Made by a program: the position numbers and the translations under genes. From the IMG/VR virus record IMGVR_UViG_3300030380_000823, positions 1 through 56,781 of that record: a stretch of DNA of 56,781 nt, one strand, 5' to 3'. The notes under the pieces were generated by a model, which was not told the origin of the DNA, searched no databases, and saw only the letters and a program-made list of their open reading frames with translations. Positions 7,488 through 16,636 of the stretch are shown piece after piece. The number at the start of each line of letters is the position of its first letter. Positions within the stretch are counted from its first letter, which is position 1. The DNA is from a virus.

Positions 7488-9332
7488 ATGAATAATCCTA
7501 TTAGTCAAATCGAACGCACAAAAGACGCTTATGCTGGAAACATGCAGGGGCTACAGAAACGTGCAAACGTGTCAAAAGAGCTTATCGACCTGCTTGCTAT
7601 GCAACAGCTCAAGAAAGACCTTGATGCGGCTAAACGCAATCAGATGATGCAAATGCAAGGCAACCCTGCCACGGTAAAGGATCAACTACAGCAGGGTCTT
7701 ATGGGGGAGTACCGCCAGCAAGCCGCGAAAGAGATGGGTATGATGCCCAGCGAAGGTCAGGCTATAGCTCGCGCCCAACAAGCCATGCCACAAGGTATGC
7801 CCCAACAGCAAGCACGTATGCCACAAGGTATGCCTCAAGGCGCTTCACAGCAGCCACAAATGGCGCAAGGCATGATGAGTCAAGCTCGTCCAGTGCAGTT
7901 AGCTGGCGGCGGTATTGTTGCGTTTAATAAAGGGTCAAAAGATGAAGGGCCGGTAGAAGTGCCAAAAGGGCTAGGCTCAGATGAGCTAGCTGACTTTTTA
8001 CGAGGCACCGTCCAAGGGAAAGGGCTTTCTGCTATGGAGCAGGCTAAAGAGTTCAAACGCTTGATGGCAGAACAAGGCTTTGACCCGTTAGGCAGGCCAA
8101 TTATTGAAGAAAAACCAGTTTCAGAAGGTACGACACGCAGAAGGGCAAGAGCAGGACTAGACACGGGGGTAGGTATTGCGGCAACAACACCTAGAAATTT
8201 TGATACTTCGGGCCTACAAGCACAAGTAGACGCTGAATATGGTAGGCAGGGTATAGTAAATCCTAAATATGCGCCCCCACCTAATGCAGCTCAACAACAA
8301 GAAGAGCGTGAAACACGTAGAAGTGAGGCACAGCAAAGGGCTGAACAACGTAAGAAAGAAGAGTACGAATCTAGTCTACAAGGGCAGTTAGACGCAGTAA
8401 AAACTAGCGGCATAATGTCCGGTATAACTCCTTACCAGTTAGATGAAACACAACGAACCCAAGCGGAAGCAGAGCTAGCATTAGACCCTGACAAGAAAGG
8501 ACTTGCCGCGATAGAACGCATAAGAGATCTGTCGAAAATGAGTGACAATGAACAGTTGCTCAAGGACATGCAGGATCGTGTACAGGCAACTTATGACGAA
8601 ACTGCTCTGTCCGGTATGGATAGGTTCCAAGAACTACTAAGCGCAGCCGCTATAGGTGGTACAAGAGGTGTAGGTATACGCGGTAGCCAACTAAGGCAAG
8701 CAGAACGCAACCGTCGTAGGCAGCTAGACCAAGACATAATGGGCATCCAAGCAACTACCATAGAGCTTAATCGTAACTTCGGTGCCGATGCTGCACGAGC
8801 ATACGCCGAGGCGGAAGCCAATGTAATCACGCAGAAGCAAAACGCACGCGACTTCCTACGGAACGCTGACCAAGCAGAAGTAGCAAGTATGATGGACAAA
8901 GCACGCTTGACAATGGAAGAGCAGAGAAACGTGCGTCAGTTGTTTAGTGAACAGGAACGTAATCGACTGTTAGCAGAACAAATAACCGCTACTAATGCGC
9001 GAGCGTTAGGCGGGGACATCGCTGCTGCACTAGCTAAACTCGTAACATCGCGTGCTGAAATCGCAGAGAGTGTAAGACTAAGCCAAAGATACGCAGATCT
9101 TGACTCGCTAGATCCGGTAGATGACGCACGTAAGATAAAGCTGCTAGAAGGGCAACTAGCCTCCGAAGTAGCGGCGTTAACAGCCGATATAGATGCTATG
9201 GCTGACGATTTACGGACGCGGCAGCGTGAGTTAGACCAAGCGCGACAAGCGCAGACGAAGCGATTAACTCCTTCTGAGCAAGTCACACTTTCCCCTGAAA
9301 GCCAGAGGGCTGTAGCAGAATCTGGAGTCTGA
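7488..9332 (+). CDS. Putative internal virion / ejection protein B, 614 aa
   Basis: The N-terminus is helical (ELIDLLAMQQLKKDL). Residues about 85-135 are a Met/Gln/Pro linker with repeated MPQGMPQQQA-type units, followed by the Gly motif LAGGGIVAFNKGSKDEG (about 138-154). The C-terminal half (about 300-600) is strongly charged and coiled-coil-like, rich in Arg, Gln, Ala and Glu, and includes ERNRRRQLDQDIMGIQ. The xGGIVAF motif recurs in internal virion proteins of marine phages. Gene order and helical content fit an ejected core protein, but no enzymatic motif is visible. Confidence 0.55.
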   Translation: MNNPISQIERTKDAYAGNMQGLQKRANVSKELIDLLAMQQLKKDLDAAKRNQMMQMQGNPATVKDQLQQGLMGEYRQQAAKEMGMMPSEGQAIARAQQAMPQGMPQQQARMPQGMPQGASQQPQMAQGMMSQARPVQLAGGGIVAFNKGSKDEGPVEVPKGLGSDELADFLRGTVQGKGLSAMEQAKEFKRLMAEQGFDPLGRPIIEEKPVSEGTTRRRARAGLDTGVGIAATTPRNFDTSGLQAQVDAEYGRQGIVNPKYAPPPNAAQQQEERETRRSEAQQRAEQRKKEEYESSLQGQLDAVKTSGIMSGITPYQLDETQRTQAEAELALDPDKKGLAAIERIRDLSKMSDNEQLLKDMQDRVQATYDETALSGMDRFQELLSAAAIGGTRGVGIRGSQLRQAERNRRRQLDQDIMGIQATTIELNRNFGADAARAYAEAEANVITQKQNARDFLRNADQAEVASMMDKARLTMEEQRNVRQLFSEQERNRLLAEQITATNARALGGDIAAALAKLVTSRAEIAESVRLSQRYADLDSLDPVDDARKIKLLEGQLASEVAALTADIDAMADDLRTRQRELDQARQAQTKRLTPSEQVTLSPESQRAVAESGV

Positions 9333-9336
9333 CTAA

Positions 9337-12300
9337 ATGGCAACAGTAGCGCAGGCTAGAAAAGCCATAGAGGTGTTAGAAGCTCGCGGCGATATAGCCG
9401 GAGCCGCTGCTATCCGAAGGGATCTGAGTGCTGCCGGACTATCTGCTAGCGCCACGGACTTTGAAGCGCAGGTTGCCGCAGAACGTCAGCAAAGGCTTGA
9501 GCAAGAAGAACTCCGACGCCAAGAAGACTTAGAACGTCGCATCGAACTGGCTGAACTCGAACGCGGGTCACTCGCCAGAGGCATAGACATCGGCACCGAT
9601 ATTATAGGGCAGGCCACAGGCTCTACTCTTGAAGGCGCTGGTAAGTTGTTTGGTTTAGCAGGACTTGAACAATACGGTGCTGAAGTCGCCCTTGAGAACG
9701 AAGCGGACGCACAGCGCAAAGCACGGTTTCAAACCAGATTCGATGATATTGGCGGTATCGGAGATTTTGGGTCTTATCTTGGCGGTATTGCCGCAGAAAG
9801 CGCCCCACAGATGGGGGCAACCCTTGCTGGTGGTGTAACAGGCGCGAAGATTGGTGCGGCCCTTGGCCCAGTAGGTGCGGGTATTGGCGCATTGGTGGGC
9901 GGTGCAGCCGCCAGCTTACCATTCTTCTACGGTATGAACCGCGAGCGGCAAAAAGAAGCCATAGATAAAGGGTTAAGAACTGAAGTAGACGAAGGTGCAG
10001 CAGCGTTAACTGCCATCCCACAAGCCACGCTTGACGCCATCCTTGGGCGTTTGTTCGTCGGTAAGCTCGGCCTTACTAACCGCGCAGTAGGTGGCGGCGG
10101 TATATTTACCCGTGGCGTTAAAGGGACTGCGGCTGGTGCCATAATAGAAGCACCTACAGAACTGGGGCAGCAAGTCCTAGAACGCGCACAAGCTGGGCTA
10201 CCTTTAACCAGCGAAGACGCTATTGCAGAGTATCGTGAAGCAGCTATAGCTGGTGGTCTGTTAGGTGGTTCTATACGAGGTACCGCTACCGTAGCTGGCG
10301 GTGATGTTGCCGCTAGAGAAGACGCACAGAAGGCAAAAGAAGAAAGAGACGCTGCCGCCAGACGCGCCGAAATAGAAGCCACACTAGCTGAAGAAGCCGC
10401 CGTTGAAGCAGAGGCAGCAGAGCGACAGGCAGAAGTAGAACGTCGCATACGTGGAGGCGAACCCCAACCTGATACCGTTGCAAGGCCCGCACCCCCTGCC
10501 GTAGAGGCCACGACGGAAGAAGCGGTAGACGAAGTAACAGAGGAAGGCGCACCTCCTGTCGTAGATGCCGAAGCAAAAGACGCTGCCGCCGTTGTATCCG
10601 AAACTGTAATCGAGCGCGAGGGTCAGCCGCCTGAGACAACCACGCAGACGCGGGAACAGTTTGAAGCCGCTGTTGATGAAGCTCAACAAAAGGCCGATGC
10701 CGCGCCAACCGTCCTAACCGCAAAGTTCTTCGATGACATAGGATTCGGTAAAGCAGCGAAGATACGTAAAGAACTTGAGGGCAAAGATCTTACAAATCCC
10801 GATACCCGAGACGCCCTAAGAAGAGCCGCCGCCAAGAATCGCAGCAAAAAGAAGCTAGAAATACAGGCTAATCTGGAAGAGGCATTCAAGGAACAAGAGG
10901 TAGTAGATGACCAGCAACGTGATATATCTGCCAGTACCGAAGGAAAATCTGTCGCAGCAAGAGGTAGAAAAAGCTATGCAGCTAATCTATCAGGCATGGA
11001 AGTCGATGCAGGACGTGCGAATACCGTGGAATCTGGCCCATCTGTCGGAGGAGCAGTGGCAGATGTTGGAGGAGACACTGGACGACCTGTTGTTGGAGAA
11101 GGAGGAGAGTCAGATACACTAACAGAACAAGATACAGAAGCTCTAGCAGATGAACTTACTACGCTACTAGCCGTAGAAAACAAAAGTCCCGAGCAGGAAG
11201 CTAGGCTTTCGCAGTTAATGTCTTTGGCTAGAGCAGAATTTGCGCGGCGTCAGAAACCACCTGAAGGTATGCGAGAAGCAAGTTTAGAGCTTGAAGAAGG
11301 AGCAGCTACAGAAGAGCAGGCGGCAATAGACGCAGAGACAGAAGCAGAAGCCGCAGAGCTTAGTGAAGCTATAACAAACCTACAGGAAGCGCAGAAGAAG
11401 ATTGAAGGTGGTAAGTCCAAAACTACACCTGTACGTATAGCCAAATCAATAGCTGATCCTGACAACGTAAGAATGCAACAGATACGCCAGTTCCATGCGG
11501 ACAGAGTGGCAGAGGCAAAAGAATACGGTGAGAAGCTCCCTACACTAGCGCAGTCATCAGACGAGTTCACAGCACTAGAAACCCTAAACCCGAACGTACG
11601 TAGAGTAGAAGGTACACGTTACTCTGCCACAGAGGGAGATCGTGGCTATAAACTGTCAAGGCAGCTTGAGAAAGGCTACCGCACGGAACAAGAACTAGTC
11701 GCTGAACGTGATAGCCTCCTCATGGAAACGGCTGGAAAGTCTTTAGTTGATGCTATGGAGTATTTAGCAAAGAGCGTTAACAGCCCATTTGAGAAGCTGC
11801 TAGCAAATAACATAGTAAAGCTAATAAAGCGTATGGAAAACGCCGGGTTCAGCTTTGACTATAAGATTGTAGACATAAAAGGAAATATCCAGCCTAAAGG
11901 ACTTCGGGGGCTGACTACTGTGTCCAAGGACAATAACGTCGTAGTTTCGCTTGCTGCTACGGATGACGCTTTATCGGCGGATAATGGTGTTAATCACCAA
12001 ACTTTATTGCATGAAGGTGTCCACGCAGTAACTTTAGCTGCAACTACTGCCGTAAGGAGAGGACTACTGCCGGACGGCTTGAAGCTGAAACAAGACGTTA
12101 AAGACCTATTCGATCTGTTCGACGGAATAATTAGCTACTTTAATTCTCAGATAGCCGAGCTAGACGCGGGCAGGATTAGCGAGGAAGAGCTGCACCCAGT
12201 CATATCGACTTACTATAGACGCAACGAAGCTACCTCACCTAACTTCCTTAACAATGCTGACGAGTTGCTTGCATGGGGGCTGACAGACAGCGAGATGCAA

Positions 12301-15300
12301 GATTTTCTCGATACTGTTCCCTACAACATGCGAACTGGTGAAGTAGGAGTAGAAGGTAAAGGTACAGTAACGCTGTGGGAAGCCCTCGTAAACGCACTAC
12401 GTAAGCTGTTAGACCTGCCACCTAAGGACAACACCGCCCTGAACGAACTGCTGCGCGTGCAGAATAACTTGCTTGCGCCAGAAGAAGGTGCCTTAACCGC
12501 CTTAGCGAACAGATACGGGGCTGGCACGGCGGCATCTAGGGAGCGAAACCCTGCTCTGGTTAGTAGGCCAGAAAAGATGGCGTCTGAGATCTTAAATGGT
12601 GGCCTAAAAAGTGTACCCATACTGGATTCCAAGGGCGTACAGCGAGTGCGAGACGTTGTTTCTGACGCTTCCTTGCCGGAAAAAGCTAAATCGTTTGCGC
12701 TGGGTATTCTTAGTCTCAACGGCCTAGAAATGGTCGCTAAGAAATACATACCTAAGATCGGCAAGGTCAGGGATCTAGTGCTGAAAGAAGGTGGGCGGCT
12801 ACAGGAACTTAAACGTCCTGTGGATGCAACGATTAGCAAGATCTCTGCCTTCGCCAAAAACAACAAAGAGAAGGTAGACATACTCAACAGGCTCATGCCG
12901 TACAGCTCTCTAATCGGCGTAGATCCATCCAAGGACAGGAAAACGTACGAGGAAGATGCTGATAAGCTAGCCGAATACGATGCCATGCACGCTAAGGATG
13001 GCGATTGGACTGCATTAGGGGAAGACGGGCAGAGAATCTACAGGGTTGTCCGCAACACGTACAAAAAGCTGTACGACGAGATAGCTAATGTAATAAAGAT
13101 ACGTCTGGAAGCTACAGACCTAGACCCAAAGAAACGTAAGAACGTATACGACGAACTGATTAACAAGTTATACAAAAACGTAACGATTGACCCGTATTTC
13201 CCTCTTATACGTGAAGGTAAATATCGCCTGCAATACAACGCCACTGATCCGAAGACAGGGCAAGCAGAGTTCTTTACAGAGTCGTTTGAAACCAAACGCG
13301 AACGCCGAGAAGCTATAGAAGAACTAAATGCTATGGCGGGCGAGATACAACTGAAAAACGTGCTCTCGTTTGAAGGGACGGAAAAAGTAAACTACAGCAA
13401 CGCCCCTGCTGGGTCGTTCGTAAACAATGTGCTTGGCGTGTTAAGCGCCAACAAAGTAGAAGCTGGCGTACAAGACGAGATCATAAAACTGTTTCTGGAC
13501 ACACTGCCAGAACGCTCGTTTGCACAGTCGTTTAGACGGCGCGAAGGTTTCCGTGGCTTCATAGGTGACCCAGCAAATCTTCGGGAAGCTAAGTACCCCA
13601 ATCACGATATGGTGCGGGCACTGCGAATACGAACCGCGTCTGTAACACGGCAGATCGTACGTATGGAGTTCGGCGCAGAGCTGCAAAAGGTTCAAGAAGA
13701 ACTTAACGAAGACTTCAAGGCGTACAATAACAACCCGAACGTATCAGAAAACGACAAGCAAGCCGCTGCTCAGTACCTAGCAGAAGTCGAAAAACGTATA
13801 GCCTTCGCTAAGAACCCCGACGTAGAAGACTGGGCCAAGAACCTGACTACGTTCGGCTTTGCTATGACACTAGGTATTAACTTGTCATCCGTGTTAGTCA
13901 ACTTCTCTCAGATACCTATGGTCATAGCGCCGCACTTAGCCAGCACTAGGGGTGACGACGGCGAATACTTCGGTTACAGCGATACGCTCAGTGCTATGGG
14001 TGAAGCGGTAAGGCTATTCAAAAACGCGGGTAGAAGCGACGAGAACATCAAATACCTGCCGTTTATCAAGCAACGTGAAGCTCCAGTAGAAGCGATTGGG
14101 CCAGATGGTACAGAACAGGTTATGGTTCCTTCCGCCCCATCCATAGATAACTATGACTACAACGCTGAAGGTATACCGCCAGAGGTCAAAGAGTTTGAGA
14201 TGCTGGCTAAGGTGGCAGAGGAGACAGGCCAGCTAAACAGATCCATCATGTATGACACGTTGGACATGGAAGAGATTGACAGCATACGAGGAAAGATCGG
14301 GGCGGTCTCCGGGTTCATGTTCCATCATGGCGAACGTATGACACGTCAGGTGGCTCTTGCTGCGGCGTACCGCCTAAAAGTGGACTCCATGAAGCGTGCC
14401 AAAAACAACTTGTCCAAGGCAGATTTCAAGGCTTTGTCTGCTGAAGAGAAAGCTAACCTCAAGTTGAGCGAAGCTGAGTACCGCGAAGCCGCTGAGTTCG
14501 CTGTCTATGAGGTGGAACTTACTAACGGTGGCACCGCTGCCGCTTCTGCACCGAGACTCGCTCAACAAGGGATAGGTAAGGTTGCGTTTCTGTACAAGCG
14601 ATACGGCGTGCAGATGATGGAGCTTTTATACAAGCTAGGTGCGGAGTCAATCAGAGGCACACCAGCGGAAAAGGCACAGGCCCGTAGGCAAATGGCAGGT
14701 GTATTCGGCGGTGCGGCGTTGGTTGCTGGCGCACAAGGTCTGCCAATGTACGGCGTGGCTGCTATGGTGTACGACATGTTCAAGGGCGATGAAGACGAAG
14801 ATCTTGATACTGTAGTTCGTAAGACGATAGGAGAAGAGCTTTTCGGAGGTATGGGTAACGCTGTACTAGGTGTAGACGTTGCGAGTCGTATGGGTCTGTC
14901 TGACCTAGTATTCCGAGACCGACTCATCGAAAAAGATCAGCCATTCTTATTTGACCTAATAGAAATCCTTGGTGGCCCCGTAGTCGGTGTATCAATGCAG
15001 ATGGAACGAGGGTATGACAAAGCAATAAACCAAGGTGAGCTTATGAGGGGTGCGGAAGCTATGTCCCCCGCTGCGCTACGCAATGTTTTGAAAACCTACC
15101 GATTCTACGAAGACGGTGCCAAAACCCAGCGGGGTGATGTCATTGTAGATGATATATCTGCACCTCTGCTCGTCATGCAGCTCTTTGGTTTTGCCCCAGC
15201 GGAGTACACCAGACAACTGGCACAGAATGCTCAACTCAAGAAAATATCTGGTGCGGCTGCTAGGCAGCGTACTCAATTGTTACGTAGGTACTATGCAGCC

Positions 15301-15543
15301 GTAAGAAGTGGAGACACCTCCAAGGCACGAGGCATCCGCGAAGACATGAACGAGTTTAACCGTAAGTTCCCCAGTGTGCGGATTACGCCAGATACGATCA
15401 AACGGTCTATGGCCCAGCACATGAAAACGTCAAGAAAGATGCACTACGGCGTAACTATCGACCCAAGAATGATGAGAGACATGCGACAAAGCGCCGCCGA
15501 GTACGACGATACGCTGACGATATGGGACAACTTAGGGATGTAA
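9337..15543 (+). CDS. Giant ejection/internal virion protein with HExxH motif, 2068 aa
   Basis: The largest gene. Order of parts: a helical start (ARKAIEVLEARGDIAGAAAI); a Gly/Ala-rich membrane-like segment at about 155-205 (LGPVGAGIGALVGGAAASLP); a second near 300-320; a long Ala/Glu-rich low-complexity linker at about 325-720. Next come a putative zinc-protease motif LLHEGVHAV (His892, Glu893, His896) and, about 80 residues later, NADELLAWGL with Glu976 as a possible third ligand. The C-terminal half is largely helical, with a hydrophobic stretch around 1785-1815 (MAGVFGGAALVAGAQGLPMY). Layout resembles large polyvalent phage proteins injected with DNA. Membrane crossing and protease activity are inferences. 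A second gene is probably nested at 10907-11122. Confidence 0.7.
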   Translation: MATVAQARKAIEVLEARGDIAGAAAIRRDLSAAGLSASATDFEAQVAAERQQRLEQEELRRQEDLERRIELAELERGSLARGIDIGTDIIGQATGSTLEGAGKLFGLAGLEQYGAEVALENEADAQRKARFQTRFDDIGGIGDFGSYLGGIAAESAPQMGATLAGGVTGAKIGAALGPVGAGIGALVGGAAASLPFFYGMNRERQKEAIDKGLRTEVDEGAAALTAIPQATLDAILGRLFVGKLGLTNRAVGGGGIFTRGVKGTAAGAIIEAPTELGQQVLERAQAGLPLTSEDAIAEYREAAIAGGLLGGSIRGTATVAGGDVAAREDAQKAKEERDAAARRAEIEATLAEEAAVEAEAAERQAEVERRIRGGEPQPDTVARPAPPAVEATTEEAVDEVTEEGAPPVVDAEAKDAAAVVSETVIEREGQPPETTTQTREQFEAAVDEAQQKADAAPTVLTAKFFDDIGFGKAAKIRKELEGKDLTNPDTRDALRRAAAKNRSKKKLEIQANLEEAFKEQEVVDDQQRDISASTEGKSVAARGRKSYAANLSGMEVDAGRANTVESGPSVGGAVADVGGDTGRPVVGEGGESDTLTEQDTEALADELTTLLAVENKSPEQEARLSQLMSLARAEFARRQKPPEGMREASLELEEGAATEEQAAIDAETEAEAAELSEAITNLQEAQKKIEGGKSKTTPVRIAKSIADPDNVRMQQIRQFHADRVAEAKEYGEKLPTLAQSSDEFTALETLNPNVRRVEGTRYSATEGDRGYKLSRQLEKGYRTEQELVAERDSLLMETAGKSLVDAMEYLAKSVNSPFEKLLANNIVKLIKRMENAGFSFDYKIVDIKGNIQPKGLRGLTTVSKDNNVVVSLAATDDALSADNGVNHQTLLHEGVHAVTLAATTAVRRGLLPDGLKLKQDVKDLFDLFDGIISYFNSQIAELDAGRISEEELHPVISTYYRRNEATSPNFLNNADELLAWGLTDSEMQDFLDTVPYNMRTGEVGVEGKGTVTLWEALVNALRKLLDLPPKDNTALNELLRVQNNLLAPEEGALTALANRYGAGTAASRERNPALVSRPEKMASEILNGGLKSVPILDSKGVQRVRDVVSDASLPEKAKSFALGILSLNGLEMVAKKYIPKIGKVRDLVLKEGGRLQELKRPVDATISKISAFAKNNKEKVDILNRLMPYSSLIGVDPSKDRKTYEEDADKLAEYDAMHAKDGDWTALGEDGQRIYRVVRNTYKKLYDEIANVIKIRLEATDLDPKKRKNVYDELINKLYKNVTIDPYFPLIREGKYRLQYNATDPKTGQAEFFTESFETKRERREAIEELNAMAGEIQLKNVLSFEGTEKVNYSNAPAGSFVNNVLGVLSANKVEAGVQDEIIKLFLDTLPERSFAQSFRRREGFRGFIGDPANLREAKYPNHDMVRALRIRTASVTRQIVRMEFGAELQKVQEELNEDFKAYNNNPNVSENDKQAAAQYLAEVEKRIAFAKNPDVEDWAKNLTTFGFAMTLGINLSSVLVNFSQIPMVIAPHLASTRGDDGEYFGYSDTLSAMGEAVRLFKNAGRSDENIKYLPFIKQREAPVEAIGPDGTEQVMVPSAPSIDNYDYNAEGIPPEVKEFEMLAKVAEETGQLNRSIMYDTLDMEEIDSIRGKIGAVSGFMFHHGERMTRQVALAAAYRLKVDSMKRAKNNLSKADFKALSAEEKANLKLSEAEYREAAEFAVYEVELTNGGTAAASAPRLAQQGIGKVAFLYKRYGVQMMELLYKLGAESIRGTPAEKAQARRQMAGVFGGAALVAGAQGLPMYGVAAMVYDMFKGDEDEDLDTVVRKTIGEELFGGMGNAVLGVDVASRMGLSDLVFRDRLIEKDQPFLFDLIEILGGPVVGVSMQMERGYDKAINQGELMRGAEAMSPAALRNVLKTYRFYEDGAKTQRGDVIVDDISAPLLVMQLFGFAPAEYTRQLAQNAQLKKISGAAARQRTQLLRRYYAAVRSGDTSKARGIREDMNEFNRKFPSVRITPDTIKRSMAQHMKTSRKMHYGVTIDPRMMRDMRQSAAEYDDTLTIWDNLGM
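10907..11122 (+). CDS. Probable nested (overprinted) gene, 71 aa, in frame +1 of the giant gene
   Basis: The ORF MTSNVIYLPVPKENLSQQ... ends ...LLLEKEESQIH. It lies wholly inside the 2068-aa gene but in another frame. Evidence for reality: an AAGAGGT Shine-Dalgarno at 10895-10901, six bases before the ATG; a balanced natural-looking composition with several Trp and Pro (IPWNLAHLSEEQWQMLEETL); and the fact that the giant protein here is only a low-complexity Gly/Ser/Val/Ala/Asp linker, as expected if the second frame carries the constraint. Standalone phage proteins of similar size with an LSxEEWxxL helix and a C-terminal I/LH exist, as far as I recall. Function unknown. Confidence 0.6.
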   Translation: MTSNVIYLPVPKENLSQQEVEKAMQLIYQAWKSMQDVRIPWNLAHLSEEQWQMLEETLDDLLLEKEESQIH

Positions 15544-15585
15544 AAAACCCCTCTACCGCAGGAAGGGGTAGCTACGGTAGAGGGG
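15542..15585 (-). terminator. Rho-independent terminator of the leftward arm
   Basis: A perfect 11-bp stem, CCCCTCTACCG at 15548-15558 pairing with CGGTAGAGGGG at 15575-15585, encloses a 16-nt loop. On the leftward strand the stem is followed directly by six T (the A run at 15542-15547). It ends leftward transcripts coming from the JmjC gene and lies against the stop codon of the rightward giant gene, marking the convergence of the two arms. For rightward transcripts the hairpin lacks a T tail and may act weakly or only as a 3'-end stabiliser. Confidence 0.85.
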
Positions 15586-15670
15586 CAGGAGAGGATAAGA
15601 CCAAACAGTACGGAGAGACCATGACCTTATCGGAGCGGATCGTACCATATAGGATCACCCTGTCCAATTA

Positions 15671-15695
15671 GTTCCACGCGGTTCCACACGGTTCC
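15671..15695. repeat. Short direct repeats GTTCCACRCG
   Basis: Two and a half adjacent 10-bp units (GTTCCACGCG, GTTCCACACG, GTTCC) lie just beyond the stop of the JmjC gene, in the 158-nt convergent intergenic region. Nothing else coding is convincing there; a 16-codon ORF from 15621 is too short to support. Significance is unknown. Confidence 0.6.
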
Positions 15696-15701
15696 AAAAC
15701 C

Positions 15702-16412
15702 CTATGTGAAGTCGTAATACTCCCTATCCTGCGTCTTCAAAGACCCTTCATTTGGCCTACGTTCTGCTACCGGCACTGAAATAGATATGCGTTTTGTCTT
15801 GGGTATAGCCCTGTGTTTAATCCCTTTCGGTATATACAGCAGGTCGCCTACAGTGAGGTCGAGCGATGTGGAGTCGCCATCATCGTTCTCAAAGCTGTTG
15901 TGGACTTCCCAACTAACGTCCCCTTGAGCATGTACTAAGAAGTTATCGTCATAGTCAATATGGGCACTAAACGTTGAGGCGTTGGACACACCGCTGCAAT
16001 AGAAATGTGCGTCCGCTGCGCCCATATAGTAGCGTTCAATAGCACCCGCAATCATGCTGATCCTCGGTGTCAATAGAGATGCTTTAGTCAAGATCAGAGA
16101 GCCGCCTTGTGTCCAAAGGTCATGTAGGTACTTCTTCTCGTAGTAATCCTTACGGCTCCAGTTGGGTCTGCTCTCGCGTTCGAGGTTGCCCTGTTCCATA
16201 CACAGTTTTCGCCCATCTAGGGTAATCGCCTGCATACCGGCGGTTGCTCTGTCGTTGTTGATGTAGCTGCTGAATTGCTGCCAATCTATGATGTTGTCGA
16301 ACAGTTCTGTTCGAGCCTCGGTTCGAGGAAACACGGCAAAGGCTTTGCCACGATGCTTCTCTTCAAATTCAACGACTGTCATGGGCGCAATCAGGTCTGC
16401 AAAATCTAACAT
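15702..16412 (-). CDS. JmjC/cupin-type Fe(II)/2-oxoglutarate oxygenase, 236 aa
   Basis: The start is ATG at 16412 (MLDFADLIAPMTVVEF), which overlaps the upstream stop by one base (TAATG); a longer reading from 16481 would run into the upstream gene. The double-stranded beta-helix signature is SAHIDYDDNFLVHAQGDVSW, giving His151-x-Asp153, then GDLLYIPKGIKHRA with His200 as the distal iron ligand. This is the arrangement of bacterial JmjC/cupin-4 oxygenases that hydroxylate proteins. Substrate is unknown; a host ribosomal or phage protein is possible. It is the last gene of the leftward arm, just before the terminator. Confidence 0.75.
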   Translation of the reverse strand: MLDFADLIAPMTVVEFEEKHRGKAFAVFPRTEARTELFDNIIDWQQFSSYINNDRATAGMQAITLDGRKLCMEQGNLERESRPNWSRKDYYEKKYLHDLWTQGGSLILTKASLLTPRISMIAGAIERYYMGAADAHFYCSGVSNASTFSAHIDYDDNFLVHAQGDVSWEVHNSFENDDGDSTSLDLTVGDLLYIPKGIKHRAIPKTKRISISVPVAERRPNEGSLKTQDREYYDFT

Positions 16413-16636
16413 TATAGTAATCTCCAAACACGCACACCTGTGTGCGAACCACTTATGACAGCCTTGGCTGTAACGTCCCACCCCATCTCATCTACACAGA
16501 TGCGTTTCACCTGTTGTAAGGCTTTGTTCGTGTTAATGCACGGTATGAATACCGAACTGCCCACCGCCATAGCACCCCAGTCCACCACGATACGTACGCC
16601 ATCAGCGTCTATATCATGTAGCTTCAGCGTTATCAT
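16412..16636 (-). CDS. Small phage protein, 74 aa (GSSVFIPC...VRVWRLL type)
   Basis: A short protein with the pattern VGSSVFIPCINTNKALQQVK ... WDVTAKAV ... GVRVWRLL. This layout (G-S/D-S-x-F-V/I-P, a basic helix, then a beta strand ending in VWR) recurs in many small phage proteins. It is also visible in the 88-aa protein at 28851-29117, suggesting a shared small alpha/beta fold. Function is unknown. It overlaps the end of the primase gene by 23 bases and the start of the JmjC gene by one base. Confidence 0.6.
   Translation of the reverse strand: MITLKLHDIDADGVRIVVDWGAMAVGSSVFIPCINTNKALQQVKRICVDEMGWDVTAKAVISGSHTGVRVWRLL

Noticed and set aside
15621-15671. 16-codon ORF in the convergent region
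   Set aside because: Too short, crosses the intergenic spacer and has no neighbours to couple to.
15671-15695. GTTCCACRCG repeats as an attP or tRNA-like core
   Set aside because: No tRNA fold can be drawn around them and no integrase is present; the repeats are too short to argue from.
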